64,000 bases of DNA from Variovorax paradoxus (GCF_022009635.1 NZ_CP091716.1:1007001-1071000), one strand, 5' to 3'. Positions 46,228 through 55,707 are shown, counted from the first letter of the stretch. Translations and numbers: made by a program. Notes: a model not told the origin generated them from the sequence alone.

Positions 46228-46992
46228 ATGAAGAAGACAACCAGACAACGCGGCAACATCGTCATCGGCCTGATCATCGGGCTGGTGCTCGGCCTTGGCG
46301 TCGCGCTGGGCATCGCGGTCTACGTGACCAAGGTGCCGATTCCTTTCGTGACCAAGACGCAGCGCGGCGGCGCCGAACAGGACGAAGCCGAAGCCCGCAA
46401 GAACCGCGACTGGGACCCGAACGCACCGCTGGCCGGCAAGGCCGGTGCCGCCAAGCCGGCGCCCGCCGCGACCGGCCCGGTCAACCCCGTCACCGGCGAG
46501 CCGGCGACCACCGCCGTCGCTCCCGCCACCGCCGGGCCGACCACCGCGCCGCCGGTGCCCGTGGTGGTGCCCCCCACGGCCGTCAAGCCGCGCACCGCGC
46601 CCGTGCCGGCCGAGGCCAACGCGCTGCCGCCGTCGAACGACCCGCTGGGCGACCTGGCTCGCGCCCGCTCGGGCGGCGGCTCCGGCAGCACGACCACCGC
46701 GTCGGCCGCGCCCAGCAGCAACAGCGGCGCCGCCAGCAGCAACTCGGGCGCCGATCCGTTCATGTACTTCGTGCAGGCCGGCGCCTTCCGCACCACCGAC
46801 GACGCCGAGGCGCAGCGCGCCAAGCTGTCGCTGATGGGCGTCGAGGCCAAGGTCACCGAGCGCGAACAGGCGGGCCGCACCGTCTACCGCGTGCGCGCCG
46901 GCCCGTTCAACAAGAAGGAAGACGCCGACCGCCTGAAGGAACGCCTGGACGGCGGCGGCCTCGATTCGGCGCTCGTGCGCGTGCAGCGCTGA
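46228..46992 (+). CDS. SPOR-domain inner-membrane protein
   Basis: A 254-residue single-span protein. A short basic start is followed by one membrane segment (IVIGLIIGLVLGLGVALGIAVYV, residues about 10-32), then a long periplasmic Ala/Pro/Thr-rich linker, and a C-terminal SPOR domain (about residues 175-254; FMYFVQAGAFRTTDDAEAQRAKL…VYRVRAGPFNKKEDADRLKERL). SPOR domains bind denuded septal peptidoglycan, so the protein resembles FtsN-like division proteins. It sits between argS and dsbA with an 11-nt gap to argS, an arrangement I recall from other Burkholderiales. Confidence 0.9.
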   Translation: MKKTTRQRGNIVIGLIIGLVLGLGVALGIAVYVTKVPIPFVTKTQRGGAEQDEAEARKNRDWDPNAPLAGKAGAAKPAPAATGPVNPVTGEPATTAVAPATAGPTTAPPVPVVVPPTAVKPRTAPVPAEANALPPSNDPLGDLARARSGGGSGSTTTASAAPSSNSGAASSNSGADPFMYFVQAGAFRTTDDAEAQRAKLSLMGVEAKVTEREQAGRTVYRVRAGPFNKKEDADRLKERLDGGGLDSALVRVQR

Positions 46993-47144
46993 TGCCGCCG
47001 CGGCAATCGATTGCCACCAATAGCCCTTAAGCTTCGCCGCGCGGCGTTTGCCGCCACCATTCATCGCCTTGGGCGCGCCGCGGGCGGGGGAACTCCCCGC
47101 CGCGTGCCGGCTCAGTCTGCCGTACCAACTGGAGAACCCTTTCA

Positions 47145-47792
47145 ATGAAACGTCGTGACTTTTCGCTGGCTGCCACCTCGCTCGGGCTGCTGTCCCTGGC
47201 CGCCAACCCGGCCCACGCCCAGGCGCGCGTGCCCAAGGCCGGCTCGGAGTACCTGGTGCTCGACAAGCGCGTGCCCGTCGATGCCCCGGCCGGCAAGGTC
47301 GAGGTGGTCGAGTTCTTCTCGTACAACTGCCCCCATTGCAACGACTTCGAACCGACGCTCGAAGCCTGGGTCAAGTCGGCACCGAAGGAAGTGGCCTTCC
47401 GCCGCATTCCGGTGCCTTTCGTGGGCAACGACGTCGAAGCCAAGCAGCGCCTGTACTACGCGCTCGAAGCCATGGGCAAGGTCGACGAATACCAGCCGAA
47501 GGTGTTCAACGCGATCCACGCGCAGCGCCAGAACGTGAACGGCGACGCCAACATCATTGCCTGGGCCGCGGCCAACGGCCTCGACGGCGCCAAGTTCAAG
47601 GAAGTCTTCACCTCGTTCGGCGTGGCCAGCAAGGCCAAGCGCGCTTCGCAGATGACCGACGCCTACAAGGTGGCGGGCGTGCCGGCCATGGCCGTCGCCG
47701 GCCGCTGGTACGTGGACGGCGAAACCGCCGGCAGCATGAGCAAGGTGCTGCAGGTCGTGAACTATCTGGTCGGCGAAGCCAAGAAGGGCTGA
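47145..47792 (+). CDS. dsbA: Thiol:disulfide interchange protein DsbA
   Basis: A 215-residue periplasmic thioredoxin-fold oxidase that introduces disulfide bonds. The signal peptide (MKRRDFSLAATSLGLLSLAANPAHAQ) starts with a twin-arginine RRDF, so Tat export is conceivable although DsbA is normally co-translational Sec. The active site is C62-P-H-C65 in FFSYNCPHCNDFEP, and the cis-proline loop is VAGVPAMAVAGRWYV. It is the third gene of the argS run and is followed by a terminator at 47835. Confidence 0.95.
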   Translation: MKRRDFSLAATSLGLLSLAANPAHAQARVPKAGSEYLVLDKRVPVDAPAGKVEVVEFFSYNCPHCNDFEPTLEAWVKSAPKEVAFRRIPVPFVGNDVEAKQRLYYALEAMGKVDEYQPKVFNAIHAQRQNVNGDANIIAWAAANGLDGAKFKEVFTSFGVASKAKRASQMTDAYKVAGVPAMAVAGRWYVDGETAGSMSKVLQVVNYLVGEAKKG

Positions 47793-47793
47793 C

Positions 47794-47831
47794 CCCAGGC
47801 TTCGCGACACTTCGTGTTGCTGCGCCCATCA
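47794..47831. repeat. Degenerate copy of a dispersed intergenic repeat
   Basis: The stretch right after the dsbA stop (…CCCCAGGCTTCGCG, then CACTTCGTGTTGCTGCGCC) parallels the longer element at 51041-51145, which has CCCCAGGCTATGCG and CACTTCGTGTCGCTTCGCC. Both lie directly after a stop codon. Confidence 0.5.
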
Positions 47832-47834
47832 CCG

Positions 47835-47855
47835 GCCCGCTTCGGCGGGCTTTTT
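47835..47855 (+). terminator. Terminator after dsbA
   Basis: GCCCGC and GCGGGC pair with a stable TTCG tetraloop, followed by five T residues. It lies 42 nt after the dsbA stop and separates the argS-SPOR-dsbA run from lptA-lptB-rpoN. Confidence 0.9.
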
Positions 47856-47893
47856 CATCTGCGCGTGCGGGCTGACGCAATCAGCCGCATACA

Positions 47894-48624
47894 ATGCCGA
47901 GCAAGTTTCGTGCCTCTATGACATTGCATTCTTACTCCACCACCCCCTTCCTGCGCCGCGTCGGCCGCCTGGCTGCCGCCGCGCTGTTGCTGGCCGGCCT
48001 TGCCTCGGGCGCCCTGGCCGAGACCGCCGACCGCAGCAAGCCGATGAACATCGAGTCGGACGCCATGCGTTACGACGACCTCAAGCAGACCAGCGTGTTC
48101 ACGGGCAACGTGCTGGTAACAAAAGGCACGATCATCATCCGCGGCGCCCGGCTCGATGTGCGCCAGGACGCCGAGGGCTACCAGTACGGGGTGGTCACCG
48201 CGGCGCCCGGCAAGCGGGCTTACTACAAGCAGAAGCGCAACGCCCCTGACGAGTGGATCGAGGGCGAGTCCGAAGTCATCGAGTACGACAGCCGCGCCGA
48301 CAACGTCAAGTTCATCCGCAACGCGGAAATGCGCCGCCTGCTCGGTTCCACGCCGAACGACGTGAGCACCGGCGCCCTGATCGTCTACGACCAGAGCAAC
48401 GACACCTACACGGTCAACGGTTCCACCGTGCCGCCGAACACCGCGGTCAACGCGTCGTCCCCGAGCGGCCGCGTCAAGACCATCCTGACACCCAAGGCCG
48501 CCACGGCACCCGCGCCCGGCGCTCCGGCCGGGGCCAAGCCCGCGGCGCCGGCCGCGCCCACGCCGGCACCCGGCGCGGGCCTGCGTTCGACCACCACGCT
48601 CGGTGGCGATGGAGATACCCGCAA

Positions 48625-48628
<4 letters not shown>
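47894..48628 (+). CDS. lptA: LPS transport periplasmic protein LptA
   Basis: A 244-residue periplasmic bridge protein that carries LPS between LptC and LptD. The first ATG (47894) gives a 24-residue n-region. An ATG at 47918 (MTLHSYSTT) may be the true start. A signal peptide ending in GALA-E precedes the OstA-like beta-jellyroll ([41 protein letters not shown]). The C-terminus is an unusual Ala/Pro-rich tail of about 55 residues. The lptB start overlaps the stop as GTGA. No lptC or kdsC lies upstream. Confidence 0.93.
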
Positions 48629-49419
<791 letters not shown>

Positions 49420-49436
49420 GGGCGGGGGCGTTCTCC

Positions 49437-51038
49437 ATGAAGCAGGGGCTGTCCCTTCGCGTCTCGCAGCATCTGGCACTCACGCCGCAGCTGCAGCAGT
49501 CGATCCGGCTGCTTCAACTTTCCACGCTCGAACTGAGCCAGGAAGTGGAGCAGATGCTCGACGAGAACCCGTTCCTCGAGCGCACCGCGGAAGAAGCGGC
49601 GCGCGAGGAATTCGGGCTCGATGCCGTCGACACGCCGGTCCAGCGCGATGAGGTGGCCGAAGCCGGCGAGGGCGACTTCACCCCGCCGTCGGCCAGCACC
49701 TCCACCGCCTCGACCGAGACCAGTACCACCGCGGCCGATTCCGACGGCCCCGCCGCCGAGATCGCCGAGCGCGAGCCCGACTGGGAAGGCGACGGCACCG
49801 TCGACATGGCGCCCGACGACAGCGAGTGGGGCAGCGATGCCCCCGCTCGCCAGAACAACCTGGGCGACGACGAGCGCGCCGATGCCACCGAGCTCGCGCG
49901 CAGCCAGGAATCGCTGCAGTCGTTCCTGCACCGCCAAGCGCTGAGCCTGCGCCTGAGCGAAAACGACAGCGCCGCGCTGCGCTTCCTGATCGAGTCGCTG
50001 AACGACGACGGCTACCTCGAAGACTCGCTGCCCGCGCTGGCCTCGGGCCTGGCCGGCGACGACAACGACCAGTTCGACGACCTCGTGCACCACTTCCAGG
50101 TGGCGCTCGGCCTGCTGCAGAGCCTGGAGCCGGTGGGCGTGGGCGCGCGCGACCTGGGCGAATGCCTGAGCATCCAGCTGCGCGCGCTGGCCGCCGAGGA
50201 CGAAGATGGCGAAGAAGAAGACCGCGCGCAGGTCTACAAGACCGCCATCGCCATCTGCAAGCAGCCGATGGAGCTGCTCGCGCGGCGCGACTTCAAGCGC
50301 CTGGCCACGCTCACCCGCAGCAACGAAGAGCTGGTGCGCCTGGCGCTGCAGGTCATCGCGCGGCTGGAGCCCAAGCCGGGACGGCGTTTCGTCGATGTCG
50401 AACGCAACATCGTCATTCCCGACGTGATCGTCACCAAGACCGGCCGCGGCACCAACGTCAAGTTCCGCGTCATGCTGAATCCCGAAGTCATGCCACGCCT
50501 GCGAGTGCACGACATCTATGCCGGCGCGCTCAAGTCGCACAAGGGCGAGGGCAGCCAGGCGCTGTCGCAGCGGCTTCAGGAGGCGCGCTGGTTCATCAAG
50601 AACATCCAGCAGCGCTTCGACACCATCCTGCGCGTGAGCAACGCCATCGTCGAGCGCCAGAAGAGCTACTTCGTGCACGGCGAGCTGGCCATGCGCCCGC
50701 TGGTGCTGCGCGAGATCGCCGACGAACTGGGCCTGCACGAATCCACCATTTCGCGCGTGACCACCGCCAAGTACATGGCCACGCCGTTCGGCACGGTCGA
50801 GCTGAAGTATTTCTTCGGCTCGGCGCTGGGCACCGAGACCGGCGGCAATGCGTCGAGCACCGCGGTGCGCGCGCTGATCAAGCAGTTCGTGAGTTCGGAG
50901 AGCATCAAGAAGCCGCTGTCGGACAGCCAGATTTCCGAGATGCTGAAGGAGCAGGGCATTGAGTGCGCACGCCGCACCGTGGCCAAGTACCGCGAGGCGC
51001 TGCGTATCGCGCCCGCCAATCTGCGCAAGGCACTGTAG
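49437..51038 (+). CDS. rpoN: RNA polymerase sigma-54 factor
   Basis: A 533-residue alternative sigma factor needed by enhancer-dependent promoters. Region I is Gln/Leu-rich (LALTPQLQQSIRLLQLS), followed by a long acidic, Ser/Thr-rich region II (residues about 60-155), a core-binding domain with SLNDDGYLEDSL and LEPVGVGARDLGECL, a helix-turn-helix (EIADELGLHESTISRVTTAKYM) and the RpoN box ARRTVAKYREAL near the C-terminus. It follows lptB by 17 nt. One likely target promoter, that of the pilin, is in this same window. Confidence 0.97.
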   Translation: MKQGLSLRVSQHLALTPQLQQSIRLLQLSTLELSQEVEQMLDENPFLERTAEEAAREEFGLDAVDTPVQRDEVAEAGEGDFTPPSASTSTASTETSTTAADSDGPAAEIAEREPDWEGDGTVDMAPDDSEWGSDAPARQNNLGDDERADATELARSQESLQSFLHRQALSLRLSENDSAALRFLIESLNDDGYLEDSLPALASGLAGDDNDQFDDLVHHFQVALGLLQSLEPVGVGARDLGECLSIQLRALAAEDEDGEEEDRAQVYKTAIAICKQPMELLARRDFKRLATLTRSNEELVRLALQVIARLEPKPGRRFVDVERNIVIPDVIVTKTGRGTNVKFRVMLNPEVMPRLRVHDIYAGALKSHKGEGSQALSQRLQEARWFIKNIQQRFDTILRVSNAIVERQKSYFVHGELAMRPLVLREIADELGLHESTISRVTTAKYMATPFGTVELKYFFGSALGTETGGNASSTAVRALIKQFVSSESIKKPLSDSQISEMLKEQGIECARRTVAKYREALRIAPANLRKAL

Positions 51039-51040
51039 CT

Positions 51041-51145
51041 CGGCTACACCCCCAGGCTATGCGCACTTCGTGTCGCTTCGCCAACCCCCTTGCAGGGGGC
51101 AACACCGGCGGCCCGGCAGAGCCGGTTCCGCGGTGTTCGCCGCCT
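51041..51145. repeat. Double-hairpin dispersed repeat after rpoN
   Basis: Starting just after the rpoN stop, the element holds CCCCAGGCTATGCG…, a perfect CCCCCT / AGGGGG hairpin with a TGC loop (51085-51099), and a long imperfect hairpin of 17-bp arms (AACACCGGCGGCCCGGC / GCCGGTTCCGCGGTGTT) around AGA (51101-51137). A shorter relative lies at 47794-47831. It overlaps the 5' end of the phospholipase D reading frame. Confidence 0.6.
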
Positions 51146-52738
51146 GGCCGTGAATGGCGAGCGAGTCTGGCCTTGGTGTTCGCTCTGGCCGTGTTGCTCG
51201 TCACCGGCTGCGCCACCCTGCCCGACGAGGCGCCGCGCCCACCCACCAGGGCCATGGCGGTGTCGGCCGACACCGCGCTCGGCAAGCTCGCGCTGGCCGC
51301 GCAGCCCGACCCCGACCTGAGCGGTTTTCGCCTGATGCCCGGCGGCGACTTCGCCTTCGACACCCGCATCGAACTGGCGCGCCGCGCACAGCGCACGCTG
51401 GACGTGCAGTACTACCAGATCGAGAGCGACGAGACCGGCCGTTACCTGCTGCGCACCCTGCGCGACGCCGCCCTGCGCGGCGTGCGGGTGCGCGTGCTGA
51501 TGGACGACCTCTACACCTCCGGCGAAGACGAACTGCTGCTCGGCTTCGCCGCCACGCCGAATGTCGAGCTGCGCCTGTTCAATCCTTTCCCGGCCGGGCG
51601 CGGCAGCCTGGTCAGGCGCTTCGCTGCGTCGCTGTTCGACTTCAGCCGGGTCAACCGCCGCATGCACAACAAGCTGTTCATCGCCGACGGCGCGATGGCG
51701 GTGGCGGGCGGGCGCAACATCGGCAACCAGTACTTCACGCGCACGGCGGGCGAGAATTTTCTGGACCTCGACACCTTCGTGACCGGCGCGCTGGTTCCCC
51801 GGCTCGGCAGCCTGTTCGACCAGTACTGGAACAGCACCTACGTGCGCCCCGTGCAGTCGGTGGTGACGAGCAGCATCGCGCACGAGGAACTGCGGCGCCG
51901 TTTCGATGCAGCCACCGGCCCCGATACCACGCCGCCACCGCCGCCGCCCGCACCGAACGACCTGCTCGGCTACAGCCCGATCGCCGACGACCTGAACGCC
52001 GGCAGGCTGGGCCTGATCTGGACCCTGGCCGAGGCCTACGCCGACTCGCCCGACCGCGTGATCGGCAAGACCGCCTCGTACGGCGGCGTGCCGCTGCTCG
52101 ACGTCGACAGCGTGCGCTACAACGTGGTCGAGCAGATGCGCCGCGCGCGCGCCGAAGTGACCATCGTCTCGCCCTACCTGATTCCGGGCGCCACGGGGCT
52201 GGAGGTGATGCGCGAGATCCGCGGGCGCGGCGTGAAGATCAGCGTGGTCACCAATTCGCTGGCCGCCACCGACGAACCGCTGGTGCACACCGCCTACCGC
52301 CGCTACCGGCCCGACATGCTCAAGCTCGGCGCCGACCTGTATGAGCTGAGCTCCACGCGCACCCGGCGCAGTGTGCGGCTCGGCCTTTTCGGCACCACGG
52401 TCGGGCGGCTGCATGCCAAGTCGGCGGTGATCGACCGGCGCACGCTGTTCGTGGGGTCGATGAATTTCGATCCGCGCTCGGAATCGCAGAACACCGAGAT
52501 CGGGCTGATCATCCACAGCCCCGAGATGGCGCAACAGATGCTCAAGCTGCTCGACGTGCTCAAGCAGCAGGGCGCCTACCGGCTGCGCTTTGCCGAGGGC
52601 AGCAACGACAGCCGCATCGAATGGGTCAGCGACGACGCCGGCAAGATCACGGTGCTGCACGAGGAGCCCGATTCGGGCTTCTGGGACCGCACCATGCTCG
52701 AACTGCTGGCGCCGCTGACACCCGAGAGCCTGCTGTAG
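51059..52738 (+). CDS. Phospholipase D family lipoprotein (cardiolipin synthase-like)
   Basis: A protein of 559 residues from the ATG at 51059. It has two HKD motifs, HNKLFIAD…GGRNIGN and HAKSAVID…GSMNFDPRS, the active-site halves of phospholipase D enzymes, so it may be a ClsC-like cardiolipin synthase or a periplasmic phosphodiesterase. A hydrophobic stretch ends in LLVTGC (Cys51), a lipobox, but a signal peptide preceded by 35 residues would be too long. The first 30 codons lie inside a dispersed repeat, so the true start is uncertain and may be a GTG or TTG near 51170-51180. It stands where hpf/ptsN often follow rpoN in other bacteria. Confidence 0.85.
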   Translation: MRTSCRFANPLAGGNTGGPAEPVPRCSPPGREWRASLALVFALAVLLVTGCATLPDEAPRPPTRAMAVSADTALGKLALAAQPDPDLSGFRLMPGGDFAFDTRIELARRAQRTLDVQYYQIESDETGRYLLRTLRDAALRGVRVRVLMDDLYTSGEDELLLGFAATPNVELRLFNPFPAGRGSLVRRFAASLFDFSRVNRRMHNKLFIADGAMAVAGGRNIGNQYFTRTAGENFLDLDTFVTGALVPRLGSLFDQYWNSTYVRPVQSVVTSSIAHEELRRRFDAATGPDTTPPPPPPAPNDLLGYSPIADDLNAGRLGLIWTLAEAYADSPDRVIGKTASYGGVPLLDVDSVRYNVVEQMRRARAEVTIVSPYLIPGATGLEVMREIRGRGVKISVVTNSLAATDEPLVHTAYRRYRPDMLKLGADLYELSSTRTRRSVRLGLFGTTVGRLHAKSAVIDRRTLFVGSMNFDPRSESQNTEIGLIIHSPEMAQQMLKLLDVLKQQGAYRLRFAEGSNDSRIEWVSDDAGKITVLHEEPDSGFWDRTMLELLAPLTPESLL

Positions 52739-52757
52739 CGGCCCGACGGGTATTCGG

Positions 52758-53402
52758 TCAGTGGCCGCCGCGCAGGGCCGACCAGACCAGCCGAACGCCC
52801 AGCAGCCCCATCACGCCACCGGCCGCGCGGTCGATCCACGCCTTGTAGCGCAGGTAGGCCGAGCGCGGCGCCGCCGACGAGAGCGCCAGCGCGACGATGG
52901 TGTACCAGCCGGTCTCGATGCAGAAGATCACGGCCGGCACCGACAGCGCCAGTACCAGCGGCACCTCGCGCGGCAGGAAGGCCGCGAAGATGCTGGCGTA
53001 GACCACCGCCGTCTTCGGGTTGCTGACCTGGGTGGCCAGGCCCAGCAAGAAGGTGCGGCCGCCGCGGCCCTGCCGGACGGTAGAGCTACCCACTTCAGGT
53101 GTAACAGCCAGTGGCTGGCGCGCACCGCGCCAGATGCGAAAACCCAGGTACACGAGGTAGGCGCCGCCGAAGCCCTTGATTGCCAGATAGAGCCCCGGCA
53201 CCGCCAGGAACGCCGCCTGCAGGCCGGCCAGCGCGGCAATGGCGAAGACCAGTCCGCCCGCGCCCATGCCCAGCGCCGCCGCCAGCCCGTCGCCGCGGGA
53301 GGCCACGGCCGTGCGCGCCACCATGACGAAACTGGGGCCCGGGCTCATCGCGCCCACGGCCATCGCGCCGGCGATACCCAGCAAGGAAAGGGTGTTGTCC
53401 AT
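52758..53402 (-). CDS. LysE family translocator (RhtB-like)
   Basis: A 214-residue inner-membrane exporter with about six hydrophobic segments. The family signature occurs at the N-terminus (GAMAVGAMSPGPSFVMVARTAVASRGDGLAAALGMG) and LATQVSNPKTAVVYASIFAAFLP in the middle. LysE/RhtB proteins export amino acids or related metabolites, and the substrate here is unknown. No LysG- or AsnC-type regulator is adjacent. It is divergent from a small membrane protein across 145 nt of AT-rich DNA with an inverted repeat. Confidence 0.92.
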   Translation of the reverse strand: MDNTLSLLGIAGAMAVGAMSPGPSFVMVARTAVASRGDGLAAALGMGAGGLVFAIAALAGLQAAFLAVPGLYLAIKGFGGAYLVYLGFRIWRGARQPLAVTPEVGSSTVRQGRGGRTFLLGLATQVSNPKTAVVYASIFAAFLPREVPLVLALSVPAVIFCIETGWYTIVALALSSAAPRSAYLRYKAWIDRAAGGVMGLLGVRLVWSALRGGH

Positions 53403-53472
53403 CGGGCATGCCTCTTCGGGAAAATTTGAAATGGTTGAATAACGTGCACAAATTCACGCTGATCAAGGATTG

Positions 53473-53507
53473 AAAAGTAAACTATAAGTAGTACTCGAAT
53501 TACTTTT
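53473..53507. promoter_or_regulatory. Inverted repeat in the AT-rich divergent promoter region
   Basis: AAAAGTAA and TTACTTTT flank 19 nt that contain the palindrome AGTACT near the centre. The repeat lies between the divergent LysE and small-membrane-protein genes in clearly AT-rich DNA. It may be an operator. The binding protein is unknown. Confidence 0.4.
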
Positions 53508-53547
53508 TCGTTTACATTTTGTGTACCGACTTCCGCGGTGCACAAAG

Positions 53548-53808
53548 ATGAAAAATCTCTACCTCCTGATCATTTGGGCGTTGATCTTGTCGTTTTTGCT
53601 GAGCTTCTTCTACTGGAGCGATGCACCGCTGGCCGAACAACTGTTGTTCGGTGCGGTGATGACTGTCGCGATGGGCGCCTGGATGCTGGTATTGCTGAAT
53701 CTTCCGCGTGCAGTGATGGCGGCCCGCAACTGGCTGAAATCCCCCAAGAACGATAGCGAGGAGCCGCTGGCCGCGAGCAGCAGCCCCCGCAAGACCATCG
53801 TCAGGTAG
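53548..53808 (+). CDS. Small membrane protein of unknown function
   Basis: An 86-residue protein with two hydrophobic segments (about residues 4-22 and 33-52) and a polar Ser/Arg/Lys tail. I recognise no family. The ATG at 53548 is preferred over a GTG nine codons upstream. Codon use is less GC-biased than in neighbours and the upstream region is AT-rich. It may be membrane-associated. It converges on the YceI gene with 33 nt between stops. Confidence 0.6.
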   Translation: MKNLYLLIIWALILSFLLSFFYWSDAPLAEQLLFGAVMTVAMGAWMLVLLNLPRAVMAARNWLKSPKNDSEEPLAASSSPRKTIVR

Positions 53809-53841
53809 GCCGGCAGGGCCAGCCAGTGGCGCCGGAAGCGC

Positions 53842-54477
53842 CTACGGCTGGACGTTGACCGCCTCCACCTGCACCAGCAGCTTCACCTTGTTCTCGAAGC
53901 CGAAGTTCAGTCCCCAGGTAATTCCCCAGTCGCTGCGTTCCACCGTGGTCTCGAAGTCGCCGCCGCACACCTGGCGGTTGATCAGCGGGCTCAGGTAGCA
54001 GTTGAAGCGCACCGCCTTCAGCGTCACCGGTTTCGTCTGCCCCATCAGCGTGAGCGTGCCCGGCACGTCGACCACCTTGTCCCCGCTGAAATCGATGCGC
54101 TCGGCCACGAAGCGGCCGGTCGGGAATTCCGCCACGTTGAAGAAGTCCTTGCTCTGCACATGACGGTTGAGCAGGTCGACGCCGGTGTTGATGGAGCTGA
54201 TGTCCATCGTGATGTCGACCTTGCCGCTGGTGCCGGTGCCGTCGATCTGCACCGAGCCGTCCTTGGTGCTGAAGCGCCCCCGGTTGGTGGTGGTGCCGTA
54301 GTGGCCCATCTCGTACATCACGAAGGTGTGCGTCGGGTCGACCACGTAGTTCGCATTCTTCTTCGGCCCGCCGGCGGGCTTCACTGCCACCGGCGGCGCC
54401 GTGTATTCCTGCGCCGTGGCTGCGGTGGAAAAGGCCGCGGCCGACAACAGGGCGGCAAGGATGAGCGTCGTCTTCAT
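53842..54477 (-). CDS. YceI family periplasmic lipid-binding protein (first copy)
   Basis: A 211-residue periplasmic protein. The ATG at 54477 gives a good signal peptide (MKTTLILAALLSAAAFSTAATAQ). An ATG 7 codons earlier exists. The YceI lipocalin-like barrel follows: NYVVDPTHTFVMYEMGHYG, GRFSTKDGSVQIDG, GKVDITMDISSINTGV, KDFFNVAEFPTGRF, GTLTLMGQTKPVTL. YceI proteins bind isoprenoids or amphiphiles. It contains two cysteines (NCYLSPLINRQVCGGDF) that could form a disulfide. It lies 58 nt downstream of a second YceI gene on the same strand, the last member of a cytochrome b561/YceI/YceI cluster. Confidence 0.92.
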   Translation of the reverse strand: MKTTLILAALLSAAAFSTAATAQEYTAPPVAVKPAGGPKKNANYVVDPTHTFVMYEMGHYGTTTNRGRFSTKDGSVQIDGTGTSGKVDITMDISSINTGVDLLNRHVQSKDFFNVAEFPTGRFVAERIDFSGDKVVDVPGTLTLMGQTKPVTLKAVRFNCYLSPLINRQVCGGDFETTVERSDWGITWGLNFGFENKVKLLVQVEAVNVQP

Positions 54478-54535
54478 GGCGGAGGCTGGGTGTGTCATGA
54501 ACGTGGGAGTGTGAGCAGCGCGGCCCGGTGATTCT

Positions 54536-55117
54536 TCAAAGCGGCCCGAGGCCCGCGATGGTGAGCTTGAAGCGCACCTGCACTTCGTTGGCGACCATCG
54601 AGGTGTCGGTCCATTCGCCGTCGCCGATCTTGTAGTCGAGCCGCTGGATCGTAAGGCTTCCGGTCGCGACCGCCTGGTTGCCGCCGGCGGGGGCGATGCC
54701 GACCGGCACCGTCACCGATTTCGCCGTGCCCTTGATGGTGAGCTTGCCCGTCATCTCGAACTTGCCGTCGCCCAGCGCCTTGATCGCGCTCGACTGGAAG
54801 GTGGCCTGCGGAAAGTGCGCGGCGTCGAACCACGGCGCCTTGGGCAGTTCGGCGTCGCTCATCGGAATGCCGAAACCGGCGCTGGCGGTGTCGATGCGCA
54901 GCACGACGCTCCCGCCCTCGGGCTTCTTCGGGTCGAACGCGACCTGGGCGTCGAACTTCTTGAACGTGCCTTCCACCGGCACGCCCATCTGCTTGCTGAC
55001 GAACACGATCTGGCTCTTGTCGGCGATCAGCTTCGCGGCCGGCGGCTCGGTGGCGGCCATGCCCGGCGCGAGCATTGCCAGCAAGGCGAGGGGAATGAAA
55101 AGATAGCGGCGCTTCAT
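54536..55117 (-). CDS. YceI family periplasmic protein (second copy)
   Basis: A 193-residue secreted protein with signal peptide MKRRYLFIPLALLAMLAPGMAA and a YceI barrel (LIADKSQIVFVSKQMGVPVEGTFKKFDAQVAFD, AELPKAPWFDAAHFPQATFQS, GKLTIKGTAKSVTVPVGI). The start overlaps the cytochrome b stop as ATGA, so it is translationally coupled. It differs strongly from the neighbouring YceI copy, so the two are old paralogs with probably different ligands. Confidence 0.92.
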   Translation of the reverse strand: MKRRYLFIPLALLAMLAPGMAATEPPAAKLIADKSQIVFVSKQMGVPVEGTFKKFDAQVAFDPKKPEGGSVVLRIDTASAGFGIPMSDAELPKAPWFDAAHFPQATFQSSAIKALGDGKFEMTGKLTIKGTAKSVTVPVGIAPAGGNQAVATGSLTIQRLDYKIGDGEWTDTSMVANEVQVRFKLTIAGLGPL

Positions 55118-55707
55118 CCGGCGGATTCCTTGCGTGGCGCGGGCCACATGCGTTTCAACAGACCGTCGCGGTCGATCCAGTGGTGCTTGAGCGCCGCCGC
55201 CACATGCAGCAGCGTGACGCCCGCCAGCGTGAAGGCGCAGCCCTTGTGCAGCGGCTGCAGCACCGCTTCGGCAAAGGGTTGGTCGACCGGCATGAAATCG
55301 GGCAGCGGCAGCGCGCCGAACCACACCACCGGCACGCCCATCGACGAGCTGTAGGCCCAACCCGAGAGCGGCACCGCGAAGAACAGCAGGTACATCAGCG
55401 CGTGGCCCGTGCGGTAGGCCGCGAGCTGCCACGCCGGCGTCGCGGCCGGCAGTGGCGGCGGCCGGTGTCCGAGCCGCCACGCCAGCCGCAGCGCCGACAG
55501 CAGCAGGATGGTGACGCCGGCCCACTTGTGCCAGCTGTAGAGCTTCAGGCGCAGGGGCGAGAACGGCAGCCCGGTCATGTAGAGACCGACGCCGAGCGAG
55601 GCCGCGATGAGGGCCGCGAGCAGCCAGTGCAGGGCGATGGCGACGCCGCCATAGCGCAGGTTGCGCGGATCGGCGGCAGGGGAAGGAAGAGAAGTGTCGG
55701 CGGACAT
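55114..55707 (-). CDS. Cytochrome b561-type di-heme membrane protein
   Basis: A 197-residue four-helix membrane protein of the bacterial cytochrome b561 family. Candidate heme ligands are the histidines in IALHWLLAAL (helix 1), LYSWHKWAGV (helix 2), YRTGHALMYLL (helix 3) and VLQPLHKG/LLHVAAALKHH (helix 4). It shuttles electrons between quinol and a periplasmic acceptor. Coupling with two YceI genes suggests that it handles a quinone- or isoprenoid-related substrate. The ATG at 55707 is preferred over one 20 codons upstream. Confidence 0.9.
   Translation of the reverse strand: MSADTSLPSPAADPRNLRYGGVAIALHWLLAALIAASLGVGLYMTGLPFSPLRLKLYSWHKWAGVTILLLSALRLAWRLGHRPPPLPAATPAWQLAAYRTGHALMYLLFFAVPLSGWAYSSSMGVPVVWFGALPLPDFMPVDQPFAEAVLQPLHKGCAFTLAGVTLLHVAAALKHHWIDRDGLLKRMWPAPRKESAG

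Noticed and set aside
47083..47101. Strong GC hairpin before dsbA
   Set aside because: GGCGGGG/CCCCGCC pairs well but has no T-run, so I did not call a terminator.
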